The notes under the pieces: model-generated
Seen by the model: only the letters and a program-made list of their open reading frames with translations
The model's database searches: none
What the model was told of the DNA's origin: nothing
Made by a program: the position numbers and the translations under genes
Part shown: one piece after another, positions 43,222 through 51,737 of the stretch
Layout of the letters: each line of letters starts with the position of its first letter
Numbering within the stretch: the first letter of the stretch is position 1
Origin: JAKAXS01 sp965279065
GTDB lineage: Bacteria; Pseudomonadota; Alphaproteobacteria; Rhizobiales; Hyphomicrobiaceae
DNA length: 64,000 nucleotides
Assembly (NCBI GenBank): GCA_965279065.1
Contig: OZ257134.1
Span: 2,418,001 to 2,482,000, forward strand
Reading direction: 5' to 3'

Positions 43222-44301
43222 TCAAGCCACCGCTGGCGCTTCAACCACCTTCAGGCCCATTTCCAAGCCGCGCTTCCGAAAGTAATCGACCTTCGCGGAA
43301 GATCCGATGCACGCAAGGTGAGTGTACTTTTGGAACCCGAGCATTGCCTCCCACAGCAGTGGATGTTCGACCGGCTTGGGAATCTCTCCTCTGGTTTCGC
43401 CCCAGGCGTAGATGAGGCGATAGCCGTCGATGCCCATCTCCTGTCGAATGTCCCGCCAGTAGCGCTCATCGTCATCGTAACCGGGCCAACTCATATTGTA
43501 TTCGCCGGTCGCAAGGTCGATGCCAGGATTGCGTACGACCGGCGGCACGCGGCGGACGCCAACGATATCATCGGTCACGCGCGGGTCAGGTTTATAATCG
43601 TACCATCCCTGCTCATCGAACGGCATGTCATCATGCACAATGGAGAAGAAACGCGTTACCTTTTTTATGTTGTCATAAACTTCCAGCAACCTCGCGTGTG
43701 CAACGCCGTCTCCAGTGATGATAAGTAACCTGTCATGTTCAAATCCCGGTGGATCTTTATCGTCGTTCGAGATCGCTACAGCTGGAGCAACCGTCACACT
43801 TAGGCCCAGTTCGGTTCCACGTCTCTTGAAGTAATCAACTTTTGCGGATTCGCCGATGCACGCCAGATGGGTAAACGGCTGGAACGCCAACATCGCTTCC
43901 CAGAGCAAGGGGTCTTCGACGGAGCGTGGAATGGGATTTTCGTAACAGCCCAAGTGGTAGCGCAGTTGCCAACCAGCCAGCGACATCTCATCCCTGATAC
44001 GCAGCCAACGGCGTTCCCCGTCTTCCGACCCGAAATTGCGGGGTTCGAAGTGCCCAAATTCCGCGCTCGGCACCGAACGAGGCCTTGCGTTGTAAACCAC
44101 CCCCCGAAGCTTTTCCGAGATTTCCATCCGGTCTTCACTGGAAATTGGGAACCGGTCCTTGAACGGGAAGTCGTCGTAGACCCACAGGAAATACCTGCAC
44201 TTTGTTTCCGTGACTTGAGTGTAGACCTCATACATGCGCTCGACCGCGACATCATTCCCGGTGACGATCAGGAGCTGCTGGTGAGTGTCATTGAGCGCCA
44301 T
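43222..44301 (-). CDS. Internally duplicated SLOG-like protein, 359 aa
   Basis: The ATG at 44301 has AAGGAAG upstream. The protein consists of two homologous halves, each about 175 residues: QLLIVTGNDVAVERMYEVYTQV with THLACIGESAKVDYFKRRGTELGLSVTVAPAVA, and RLLIITGDGVAHARLLEVYDNI with THLACIGSSAKVDYFRKRGLEMGLKVVEAPAVA. Each looks like a Rossmann-type alpha/beta unit with a Gly-x-Ser loop, similar in outline to SLOG domains. The neighbouring gene upstream (44288-45220) shares the same two signatures. A nucleotide-binding or sensing role is a guess. Confidence 0.6.
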   Translation of the reverse strand: MALNDTHQQLLIVTGNDVAVERMYEVYTQVTETKCRYFLWVYDDFPFKDRFPISSEDRMEISEKLRGVVYNARPRSVPSAEFGHFEPRNFGSEDGERRWLRIRDEMSLAGWQLRYHLGCYENPIPRSVEDPLLWEAMLAFQPFTHLACIGESAKVDYFKRRGTELGLSVTVAPAVAISNDDKDPPGFEHDRLLIITGDGVAHARLLEVYDNIKKVTRFFSIVHDDMPFDEQGWYDYKPDPRVTDDIVGVRRVPPVVRNPGIDLATGEYNMSWPGYDDDERYWRDIRQEMGIDGYRLIYAWGETRGEIPKPVEHPLLWEAMLGFQKYTHLACIGSSAKVDYFRKRGLEMGLKVVEAPAVA

Positions 44302-45220
44302 CACCGACTTCCTTCTTAGGGAGCATCACCACTGGAACATGCGCCGCCGCCGCCCTCTCTGCGCAGAAATGAACTTTGTCTGAGCTGCCTATGCAGACAA
44401 CAAGCCGGTAAGGCACAAGCGTCAGCATACGAATCCAGGCAGCTTCTCGACCTCCTTCGATCAACTGAACGGCGCCAGATGCAGGGCCGGATATGCTGGC
44501 AAGCGTCCAATCCACGCTTATGTCGTCTAAGACCCTGGATAGTTCGCCGAGCTTATCCCTCCCAAAGATGAGCCTTGTCGGCCGCGATGAGGGTGCGGTG
44601 TTGACTGCCAACCTGATGCTGAGGTCCGGCACATGGCCCGCAAGCGTAACAGGGAGGTCATGAAGTACCGCATCGAAAAGACCGTAATAATCCGACAGAA
44701 GAGCGTAGGCTTTGCCCACCTCCTCAGGCGACACCCCGGTATCGGTAATAATCAATACCCGTTTCAGGTTGCGGGAGAGCGGAGACGTTTCCGGCATGAC
44801 TTGCTTGGGCAAATAATGATGGACAGGCTTACCGGCTGCGCGCGCGGCGGCAACTATTGCCTCAACCTTGCGTGAGCGGCCAACAGCAAGAACTACGTCG
44901 CTTCGGAACGTACCCAGCCGACGCCATTCGTCTTCGGGACTTGCTGCCATCAGCATCTGTCCCTGCGTCATGACATGATGACGATAAATTGTGCCAAGAC
45001 GCATTACGTCAAGCTCTAGCTGCGTCTGGTTCGCATGACCGTACTGCTCTTCTGCTTCTGGAAAAGCATCGCGGACCAAAGTTGAACCGTCATGGATGAG
45101 TTTAAAGTCAGATGCAGGAATCGCGCCCTCATCTTTAAAAAACCTGAGCGCCTCTGCGAAGATGCCCTTGTCTCCGAACCCGTCCGGCAAAGCAAAGAGC
45201 AGGCGAAATGTATTTGGCAA
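44288..45220 (-). CDS. SLOG-like Rossmann protein, 310 aa, TTG start
   Basis: TTG start at 45220 with GGGGGAGCG just upstream. The second half (RVLIITDTGVSPEEVGKAYALLSDYYGLFDAVLHDLPV ... YRLVVCIGSSDKVHFCAERAAAAHVPVVMLPKK) has the same order of signatures as the duplicated protein that follows, whose start it overlaps by 14 bp. The first half (RSDVVLAVGRSRKVEAIVAAARAAGKPVHHYLPKQ) is a third Rossmann-like unit with a Gly-Arg-Ser loop. The two proteins probably work together. Confidence 0.6.
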   Translation of the reverse strand: MPNTFRLLFALPDGFGDKGIFAEALRFFKDEGAIPASDFKLIHDGSTLVRDAFPEAEEQYGHANQTQLELDVMRLGTIYRHHVMTQGQMLMAASPEDEWRRLGTFRSDVVLAVGRSRKVEAIVAAARAAGKPVHHYLPKQVMPETSPLSRNLKRVLIITDTGVSPEEVGKAYALLSDYYGLFDAVLHDLPVTLAGHVPDLSIRLAVNTAPSSRPTRLIFGRDKLGELSRVLDDISVDWTLASISGPASGAVQLIEGGREAAWIRMLTLVPYRLVVCIGSSDKVHFCAERAAAAHVPVVMLPKKEVGDGAQ

Positions 45221-45363
45221 ACGCTCCCCCCAGTAATGCAGTCAAAAGATTGGCGATAGATCGCGCTGACGCAAGACGGGAGCGGATGCAGAGAAGCTTT
45301 TGGTGAAGTTTGTGACCTCTGACCCACACCGAGCCACAGGCAAGGCCAGCGGCTTCCACATAA

Positions 45364-45729
45364 TCAATACTCACGCTCGTCGTCCAGCTCCGCCGCCTCT
45401 TCCAAGGCAGGCGCATCGACCACTGCCTTCTTACCCAAGTAGACATTCTTCTCCCGATTGCTGGTCCTGTTAAGACCGTACTGCACTAGATCCCGGAATA
45501 ACGGCTCCCCGTAATCGACGACGATTTGCTCGGCGTTGTTCCACTCATCGGGTTTCATCGCATCGAGGACTTGGTCGAGGTCCTCTTTGCAGCGAACACG
45601 CAGATACTCCGGCTCCTCGGTCACGCCGGTGAAACGGGCGTACAAAAGAGCGGCCTGCTCATAGCGGGGGCCACGCTGTGGCTCTTTCACCCGATTTTTC
45701 ACGCGGTCATTGGTAGCCTTGTCATACAT
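45364..45729 (-). CDS. Hypothetical protein, 121 aa
   Basis: The start at ATG 45729 (MYDKATNDRVKNR) is chosen because the upstream in-frame part is antisense-like. The protein is soluble and charged (RVRCKEDLDQVLDAMKPDEWNNAEQIVVDYGEPLFRDLVQYGL), ending in an acidic tail. Family not recognised. Located behind a run of small plasmid-type genes. Confidence 0.55.
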   Translation of the reverse strand: MYDKATNDRVKNRVKEPQRGPRYEQAALLYARFTGVTEEPEYLRVRCKEDLDQVLDAMKPDEWNNAEQIVVDYGEPLFRDLVQYGLNRTSNREKNVYLGKKAVVDAPALEEAAELDDEREY

Positions 45730-45766
45730 GGCTAATGGGCTGCGGTTGCCCGCAGCCCCTCCCTCA

Positions 45767-46027
45767 TCAGGTGTGAAGTTTGAAGACGATGGGTTCCTCG
45801 ACCGGCCAGAACGGGACCGTCTCAAGCGTGAAATCGCCCTGCAGAGCGAAGTAGGTCGCGCAGAAGTCGATGTGACCCTCGAGCTTTTCAGCTCCGACAC
45901 GATCGACGGCATCGGGCTCCGCGATGTGGTGCAAGGCTGTCAGAAGATGGCGGAGCTTGGCCTTGCGCCGCAAGAACATCGGGTCGGCCAGCTTTCCAGA
46001 GGGGACCATCACGGATGGAATGCTCAT
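45767..46027 (-). CDS. Hypothetical protein, 86 aa
   Basis: ATG at 46027 overlaps the stop of the preceding gene by four bases (ATGA), supporting a coupled start. The product (MFLRRKAKLRHLLTALHHIAEPDAVDRVGAEKLEGHIDFCATYFALQGDFTLETVPFWPVEEP) is soluble. No family is recognised. Confidence 0.55.
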   Translation of the reverse strand: MSIPSVMVPSGKLADPMFLRRKAKLRHLLTALHHIAEPDAVDRVGAEKLEGHIDFCATYFALQGDFTLETVPFWPVEEPIVFKLHT

Positions 46028-46620
46028 CGTGCGTGCTCCATCTCTTCGCGGTCCATCTCTACAGCTTGCCCCAGGCACTGCAGGCAAAAGCCGCCGCTCG
46101 AAGGAGACGGCCCGCAGATCCGGCAGTCACCGAAGTCGATGCCGCGGCTCGACGCGTAGTCCGCAACGCCGTCGGGGCCGTCCATCTCGTCGATCAGCAC
46201 CATTGCCCGGTGGTGAGCTTCGATATCAGCGGGTGGCATGGTGGTCAGTTGGGACAGGAAGTCCGGTAGCCAGTCGTCATGCGGCGAGGCATGCTCGCGG
46301 GCGTCTGCGCCCCAGGTCAACAACGCTGCCGGCAATAACGGGTCCTTGAGGTTGCCCTCGCGTGCCAGGCGTATGGTTGCTCGCGTGCAGCGCAGGTCAT
46401 CCAGCACCGCCTCTTCCACTTCTTTCCCTTTGAAGCGGGCGTGAAACAGCTTGTCCGCTTCCGGCGCGGTCATGAACAGCGCGGAGGAAACGTCAATGCG
46501 GGAACGGATGCGCAGGGGAAATTGGGATAGGCGGGGCATCCCGTCCCATCCAACCAGCTTGATGTTGAGCTGGCCGTCATCGTTGTAGTCATACTTCACG
46601 GCGCGGGAGAGTTTCAGCAT
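46024..46620 (-). CDS. Hypothetical protein, 198 aa
   Basis: ATG at 46620 with GGAG nearby. N-terminal strands (LKLSRAVKYDYNDDGQLNIKLVGWDGMPRLSQFPLRIRSRIDVSSAL) are followed by a helical region and a C-terminal Cys-x2-Cys pair twice (CRICG, CLQC), likely one zinc ribbon. Coupled to the next gene by ATGA. No family is recognised. Confidence 0.6.
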   Translation of the reverse strand: MLKLSRAVKYDYNDDGQLNIKLVGWDGMPRLSQFPLRIRSRIDVSSALFMTAPEADKLFHARFKGKEVEEAVLDDLRCTRATIRLAREGNLKDPLLPAALLTWGADAREHASPHDDWLPDFLSQLTTMPPADIEAHHRAMVLIDEMDGPDGVADYASSRGIDFGDCRICGPSPSSGGFCLQCLGQAVEMDREEMEHAR

Positions 46621-46688
46621 GGGGAGCTCCAATCAGAAGATGGGTCAGGAGAATCCGGAGCGGCCCCGTTACCGGGGCCGAACAAGCG

Positions 46689-47270
46689 TTAGGCCCGTTC
46701 CAACTCGTCTTCTTCGCGCTCAACTTCTTCGGCCTGCTCAAACTCCTGACCTGGCTCCAGCAGGTCCTGCTCCAGCGACTTGGAAGCTTCATATTCAACC
46801 AGAGAGCCTGTCAGCATTGCCTTTCCGTTTTTGTCGGTCTTCGACCAGGCCGCCAGCCGCATCAGCGGTTCTTTGCCGCCGGGGTTGTAATACCCCCACC
46901 AATCGGGCCTGGATTGATTGTCGGCATCCTTGCTCTTGTTAGTGAACAGCACCATTGCACCGGGCTTGATCTCCAGGCTCTCGGCGCCATCCTTTTGAGC
47001 AAGTGCGATTGTGGTGTCGGTGTCGTGCTGGCGCTCAGGGCTGGTGAGACGCTCTACCTGCGTGTTGGCGTCGTCCAACGCCTTGCCCGACAATACGGTG
47101 GCTCCCGATTTCTCGGAAGTAAAGCTCCAGAGGGCATAGCCGCGCTCGGTTTCCTTTCCTGGCAGCGAGAGTTTGCCTTGGAAGATAGGACGCGAGTCTC
47201 CTGGGCATTTTTTGGTATTGAGGAAACCGATCAGGTTGCCGCGCTTGGGATTGGATTTCTGGGTCGCCAT
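46689..47270 (-). CDS. Plasmid-type protein, paralogue of 47475-48107
   Basis: A 193-residue protein from ATG 47270. It shares a block structure with the preceding gene: NLIGFL, RPIFQGKLSLPG, ALWSFTSEKSG, then IKPGAMVLFTNKSKDADNQSRPDWWGYYNPGG and LAAWSKTDKNGKAMLTG. The repeated F.G.....PG and RPD..G..NPG blocks suggest a compact beta-rich fold. A glutamate-rich tail follows. Function unknown; such pairs are found on alphaproteobacterial plasmids. Confidence 0.65.
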   Translation of the reverse strand: MATQKSNPKRGNLIGFLNTKKCPGDSRPIFQGKLSLPGKETERGYALWSFTSEKSGATVLSGKALDDANTQVERLTSPERQHDTDTTIALAQKDGAESLEIKPGAMVLFTNKSKDADNQSRPDWWGYYNPGGKEPLMRLAAWSKTDKNGKAMLTGSLVEYEASKSLEQDLLEPGQEFEQAEEVEREEDELERA

Positions 47271-47436
47271 GGTGTTCACCTCGGGTTTGCAAAGCCACAA
47301 GCTGCTTGCTTGCTGCCTCCATCAAGCCGAGGAAATTACCGTCGTAAATCGCTATTTTTCAGCCTACGTAGCAATAAGTAGCGGGGCGCAGCTGAGCGTA
47401 GCTGGTGCGAGATCACGATTTGTTACTGAGACAAAA

Positions 47437-47462
47437 GCAAATGGCCCCGAAGGGCCATTTGC
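47437..47462 (-). terminator. Intrinsic terminator after the 210-aa gene
   Basis: GCAAATGGCCC-cga(a)-GGGCCATTTGC inverted repeat, followed on the minus strand by TTTTGT. It lies 13 bp after the stop of the gene at 47475-48107 and separates it from its paralogue. Confidence 0.75.
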
Positions 47463-47474
47463 ATTCTGTACCGC

Positions 47475-48107
47475 TTACCGGCTACCGCGCGACTTGCGTG
47501 CACGGGACTGGGTCGGTTCCAGGATTTCACCTGTGGTTGCGTCAACGGATAGACCATCAGCCGGAGCGTGGAAGCTGAGGGCTGCTTCTTTCGAGATGGC
47601 GTATTGGGTTTGACCGGTCAGCAGGGCTTGGCCTTTGTCCGATTTGCGTGCCCATGCGGAGATGGAAACCAGCCCCTGGCCTTTGCCGGGGTTCCAACGG
47701 CCGTAGTAGTCCGGACGGTTGGGGTTCTCGGCATCCTTGTAGCCGTTTGCGAACAAGACCATCTGGCCGGGACGCAGTTCGATACCATTCTCTTCCATGC
47801 GACGGGCTTCGGAACCGACACCGGCCATCTGCGCAATCTGCTCATGAACGTCAGCGTCGCGGGAGATTGTCGCCGCGGAGCCGGTGAACATGACGCGGCC
47901 GTTCTTGTCGGTGCCAGCCCACAAGGCGAGGTCGAACTCATCTTTCGCGCCGGGGACCGCGATGCGGCCGGTGAAGTTCGGTTTGCGGTCGCCTTCGCGC
48001 TTGTAGCGGGGGTTGGCTGCGAAGCCGATGAAGTTGCCTTGCGGCTGCTCTACCTGAGAAGTTTGTTCGGGGGTATCAGTGCGGTGGTCGTTTTGGGTAT
48101 AGTCCAT
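47475..48107 (-). CDS. Plasmid-type protein, paralogue of 46689-47270
   Basis: A 210-residue protein from ATG 48107 with GGAAAG upstream. Shared blocks are NFIGFAANPRYKREGDRKPNFTGRIAVPG, LALWAGTDKNGRVMFTG, LRPGQMVLFANGYKDAENPNRPDYYGRWNPGKG and AWARKSDKGQALLTGQTQYAIS. The C-terminus is basic. Same unknown family as its neighbour, separated from it by a terminator, so the two are differently expressed. Confidence 0.65.
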   Translation of the reverse strand: MDYTQNDHRTDTPEQTSQVEQPQGNFIGFAANPRYKREGDRKPNFTGRIAVPGAKDEFDLALWAGTDKNGRVMFTGSAATISRDADVHEQIAQMAGVGSEARRMEENGIELRPGQMVLFANGYKDAENPNRPDYYGRWNPGKGQGLVSISAWARKSDKGQALLTGQTQYAISKEAALSFHAPADGLSVDATTGEILEPTQSRARKSRGSR

Positions 48108-48239
48108 CGTCGTTTCTTTCCTTGACGGTGGAACGGTCTCTTACTTCCGGTATACCGTCAACATACCATGCATACGGCGTGGGCAACTTTTGACCGACCG
48201 ATATACGATCATGATGTCGCGACACGCAGGAGGGTAACT

Positions 48240-48614
48240 GTGGCCTACTGGGGTAAGAAACAGTCAGGTAGGAAGAACGAGGAGCCTGCGAAGGAAATCG
48301 AGCCCTCACCCGCAGCTCAGTCTGTGGCCCAAGCGAAAGGACCGACAAAATCCAAGCCAAAACGCGTTGGCTTCAACATAGCCGCATTTGCCGCCGATAC
48401 GCTGGCGCCGTCAGACCAGCTTGAGGATCGGCTTTCTCTGACTGACATCTGGGCAGCTTACAAGACATGGTGCCATTCGAGCGAGGCCGCACCCATCGCT
48501 TATGTGCTGTTCATCGATAAATTCGACGAAATCGCCTCTGCGGTAGGTATGCGATATTACCAGCGTGGCTCCAATCGGCTTTACCTGCATGTCACCCTGC
48601 GGAGCGCACCATGA
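48240..48614 (+). CDS. Hypothetical protein, 124 aa, possible winged helix
   Basis: GTG start at 48240 preceded by AGGAGGG (excellent site). After a Lys/Pro-rich linker, residues 65-124 (LTDIWAAYKTWCHSSEAAPIAYVLFIDKFDEIASAVGMRYYQRGSNRLYLHVTLR) have the helix-helix-strand order of the winged-helix units at the end of plasmid/phage primases. Divergent from the gene at 47475-48107. Coupled by ATGA to the next gene. Confidence 0.6.
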   Translation: MAYWGKKQSGRKNEEPAKEIEPSPAAQSVAQAKGPTKSKPKRVGFNIAAFAADTLAPSDQLEDRLSLTDIWAAYKTWCHSSEAAPIAYVLFIDKFDEIASAVGMRYYQRGSNRLYLHVTLRSAP

Positions 48615-49015
48615 CGTGGGACCACGACAAGCTCGTCAAAATGGCAGCGGATTTTAACCAGAAGCATCCTGCAAATGACGGCCTTGATGCTCTGCTTCTG
48701 CTGAATGAGCGTCGCGAAGGACGCACCGATGAACCTGCTCTTGACTACGAGCAAACAGGGCGGGACCTCGAACTGGCATTGGCGGATTTCAAGCCGAGCC
48801 CGACGATCGACACCAGCGAGGCGATCATGGCGCTGCGGACTTTCGCTGCTGAGTTCAATGCTAATCGCTTAGCCGAGCTCAAGGCCCAACCGGCCCCAAA
48901 GGCCCTTCCGACACCGTCGCCCGTCTCCCCAACACCCCAACCACAACCGACCCAGGCCCAAGCAATCGAACAAGACACCGAGCGTGATGATGACGAGGAC
49001 GGACCCGACCGTTAG
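48611..49015 (+). CDS. Hypothetical protein, 134 aa
   Basis: ATG overlaps the preceding stop by four bases. The N-terminal 85 residues are helical; the C-terminal 50 are Pro/Gln-rich and acidic (PAPKALPTPSPVSPTPQPQPTQ), probably disordered. Its last bases overlap the end of the convergent gene at 49012. Family not recognised. Confidence 0.55.
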   Translation: MTWDHDKLVKMAADFNQKHPANDGLDALLLLNERREGRTDEPALDYEQTGRDLELALADFKPSPTIDTSEAIMALRTFAAEFNANRLAELKAQPAPKALPTPSPVSPTPQPQPTQAQAIEQDTERDDDEDGPDR

Positions 49016-49683
49016 CGGGCGCTGAACATGTGGCTCATGCCTTGAAGGTAGGTCCGAGCTTCGGCATGGCCAAGCTGACGTTGCCGCCAACCGATGCCGT
49101 AGACCCGCAACAGTTCCGGACTCTTGCCTTCCTTAGCAGGTACAACAGCATGAAGCAGCGTGCTGGCCATTGCCCAAGTTTCCAAGGCCTCATCAAAGGC
49201 GGGGCGGCCAACGTAAGGAGTGGTCGGTAACGGCGGAATGCGCCGAAACAAGCCCTCGTAAAGCTCGCAACCAGCGAGGCCCGCGTCACCACCGATATGT
49301 GAACGCTCGGTGGTGGCTGCCATGAAGTGGGCGACGTATAGCGTTTGCGAGGTTGTAGTCTCACTACTGCTATCGGTGATGAAGCGCTGTTGGCTCCGCA
49401 AAACCTGACCCTCGTGCACTTTCTCTAACGGGTCAACGATATGGATTGGCCGACTGTCGTATGTGATACCTGCAACCGTGCGGCGTAGCTCGTCTGCTAA
49501 CACCTCTCGCCTAGAAAGCTCATCAGCAGGAATAGTGTTCAGGGCTGTTGATAGATGATGGCGGCGATACCGTGAATTAGGCGCCGCTCTAATGGTGCCG
49601 ACCAAGTCAGGTGATGGCGTAGCTTCAATATTTTCGCCAGCTATCAGCTGGGCGACTTGTGGGTCGAAACGACCTTTGGGCAT
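49012..49683 (-). CDS. Hypothetical protein, 223 aa
   Basis: ATG at 49683 (MPKGRFDPQVAQLIAGENIE). A soluble, helix-rich protein with a tryptophan-containing C-terminus (WAMASTLLHAVVPAKEGKSPELLRVYGIGWRQRQLGHAEARTYLQGM). It lies 53 bp after the VirD4-type gene in the same direction and may be the last gene of that operon. No family is recognised. Confidence 0.55.
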   Translation of the reverse strand: MPKGRFDPQVAQLIAGENIEATPSPDLVGTIRAAPNSRYRRHHLSTALNTIPADELSRREVLADELRRTVAGITYDSRPIHIVDPLEKVHEGQVLRSQQRFITDSSSETTTSQTLYVAHFMAATTERSHIGGDAGLAGCELYEGLFRRIPPLPTTPYVGRPAFDEALETWAMASTLLHAVVPAKEGKSPELLRVYGIGWRQRQLGHAEARTYLQGMSHMFSAR

Positions 49684-49736
49684 TGTCCTCGCTTTCCTTG
49701 AGCAAGGAGCATGCACCACTTGCGTAAATGTTCAAG

Positions 49737-51737
49737 TCAAGTGACCGGTGGTGGCGGCATCATTTTTTCCGGTTCGCGAAGGTACGAGTAGTGCTTGTCG
49801 AGTACGACGGGCTTCTCGTTCGAAGAGGTAACAATGATCTTATCTTTGTAGTCGGGTCCCATTAGTTCAGCTTCCGTAACAGCCTCGGTGGATTTGCCGA
49901 ACTTATTGATGCCGCTGAGGCTAGGGCTGAGATAGTCGGCGGTCGCGTTGTCTGGTTGCATGAAACAACGGACCTTGCAGCTGTCTATGACCCCAAGGTA
50001 GCTATCCCCCCCAAATGCGGTCATGAGCTGCGGGATGTTCTGGCAGAACATCCACAGTCTGAGCCCGGCGCTCCGGCCTATTTCCTGCAGATCGAGGATG
50101 GAAGCGAAATTGCCGAGCTTCGGCAGCTCGTCGATGAAGAAGGTGATCGGCGGTTCATCCGGAGAGGCGTTGTAGTCCTGCAGCACGTTGGCATGCTGGA
50201 GCAGGATGATGCGGATGATGGCGCCGTATGTCCGGAGGTCGTCGGCCGACATGCAGAAATACACAGTAGTAGGTTGCTTTCGCAGTGTCACCGGTGACCA
50301 GTCTGATGCAGACAGCGCCTTGATGACTGTTGGCGTCCGCGCGTATGTGGAAAGGGAGGCCTTCGCTGTCGCAAACATGCTGTTGGTGGTTGCCGTAAAC
50401 TTATTGTTCTGCGGAACCCACATTTCTGCGTTTGAACTGAGCTGTTGAAGATTATGACGTTCGCCATTTCGTTCCATCGAAGCAGCCATAAGGCGGCTTT
50501 TCGAATTGGGGTCGTCTGACAGTGGGAAGTTCACCAGCCGGGCAAGGCCCGCCATCGACCGGTAATCGCCAGTGTTTTTTAGAGCCACCATCATCGCGCA
50601 CGACCAGATGATCTCACGGGCGCTATTGTCCCAGAACTTCTCCTTGGCGTGGGGATTGTCGGGTACCAGCTGCTGGGCAAGAATCGAACAGTAATGCGCG
50701 GCCTCCCCAGGGTTGCTGGCATCGGGGATAAGGTCAAAGACATTGTAGCGGTTGGTTTTGCCGGTTAGGTCACCCGGTGCGAAACGGAGCACCCGGTGTC
50801 CAAAGGTTTTCTGGCGATAGGCCGCTGTCTTTGCCCATAAGTCACCCTTCACATCCAGGACTACCGCGCTGCCGCGGTAGCGCAGGAGGTTGGGAATTAC
50901 CTGGCTCGCAGTCTTGCCTGACCCCGGCCCGCCAATCGTGATCAGGCTCTCATGGCCGGAAAAGAACACCTCCTGCTTCGTATCCTTGAGATAGCCCAGC
51001 AACAACGAGGGATCCTTGGCTTGTGTCATGTAGGTACGGCTCCCAGCTAGGTCAGCGCCTTTCATCCAGCGTTCGGCTCGAACATCGGCAATCATGGCCG
51101 ACGCAGGACGCAACGTGACCGCACGGCGTTTGGAATAGCGGGCAACCTTGGCTTGGAAGTTCGCAGATGCCATGCCCAGCTTGGGGCTGTTTTGATCGAG
51201 GTGTTTGTACAGGATTTCGCGCACTTCATTGATGCCACGCTTGTTCACTAGCCCGGCATGCGGTTCCAAATTGCAACTTCCAGAATCCCAAGTTGCCAGC
51301 GCGTACCAATGGCGCCAGTCGTTCAAAGAAAGTTGGCGGTCTACCACCATCTCGGCGAAGGCGCGGAACAGCGTCCCGGTTTCTTCTTCCATGTTGAGGA
51401 CTGGTTTGCTGATTGTGAACTTGTGCAGGTAGCGCATCACCGGACGATGATCGTATCCCTGTTTGATGGCTCCGGCAAAAATGGATCCAAGGGCTTTCAC
51501 GTAAGCGTAAGAATCATCCTTGGCGCCGAACGTCCCTGCGACTTTCGCCATGTTTTCAGAAACGCTGTTGGTGGACCCGTAGTATTCTTTGACGCGGGCT
51601 TCGAGGTCCCGCATGTCGGTCTGGTCCAGAAGGTGAGTCACGTCACAGGATAGGATCGAACTGTTATCCGTGAAGAACCTTTCAACAGCTTCCAGGAAGT
51701 TCGGATAGTCATTTGGGGACAAGAGGGGGTGGGACAT
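49737..51737 (-). CDS. VirD4/TraG-type coupling ATPase
   Basis: A 666-residue conjugation coupling protein. Walker A is GGPGSGKT (269-276), followed by ASQVIPNLLRYRGSAVVLDVKGDLWA; Walker B is ITFFIDELPKLG, then SAGLRLWMFCQNIPQLMTAFG. Coupling proteins bring the relaxosome to the transfer channel. Unusually, no transmembrane helices are evident in the first 250 residues, where VirD4 and TraG carry their membrane anchor; the N-terminal domain is soluble-looking. Its start lies within the PP2C gene (29-bp overlap), so it is translated with the signalling genes. Confidence 0.88.
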   Translation of the reverse strand: MSHPLLSPNDYPNFLEAVERFFTDNSSILSCDVTHLLDQTDMRDLEARVKEYYGSTNSVSENMAKVAGTFGAKDDSYAYVKALGSIFAGAIKQGYDHRPVMRYLHKFTISKPVLNMEEETGTLFRAFAEMVVDRQLSLNDWRHWYALATWDSGSCNLEPHAGLVNKRGINEVREILYKHLDQNSPKLGMASANFQAKVARYSKRRAVTLRPASAMIADVRAERWMKGADLAGSRTYMTQAKDPSLLLGYLKDTKQEVFFSGHESLITIGGPGSGKTASQVIPNLLRYRGSAVVLDVKGDLWAKTAAYRQKTFGHRVLRFAPGDLTGKTNRYNVFDLIPDASNPGEAAHYCSILAQQLVPDNPHAKEKFWDNSAREIIWSCAMMVALKNTGDYRSMAGLARLVNFPLSDDPNSKSRLMAASMERNGERHNLQQLSSNAEMWVPQNNKFTATTNSMFATAKASLSTYARTPTVIKALSASDWSPVTLRKQPTTVYFCMSADDLRTYGAIIRIILLQHANVLQDYNASPDEPPITFFIDELPKLGNFASILDLQEIGRSAGLRLWMFCQNIPQLMTAFGGDSYLGVIDSCKVRCFMQPDNATADYLSPSLSGINKFGKSTEAVTEAELMGPDYKDKIIVTSSNEKPVVLDKHYSYLREPEKMMPPPPVT

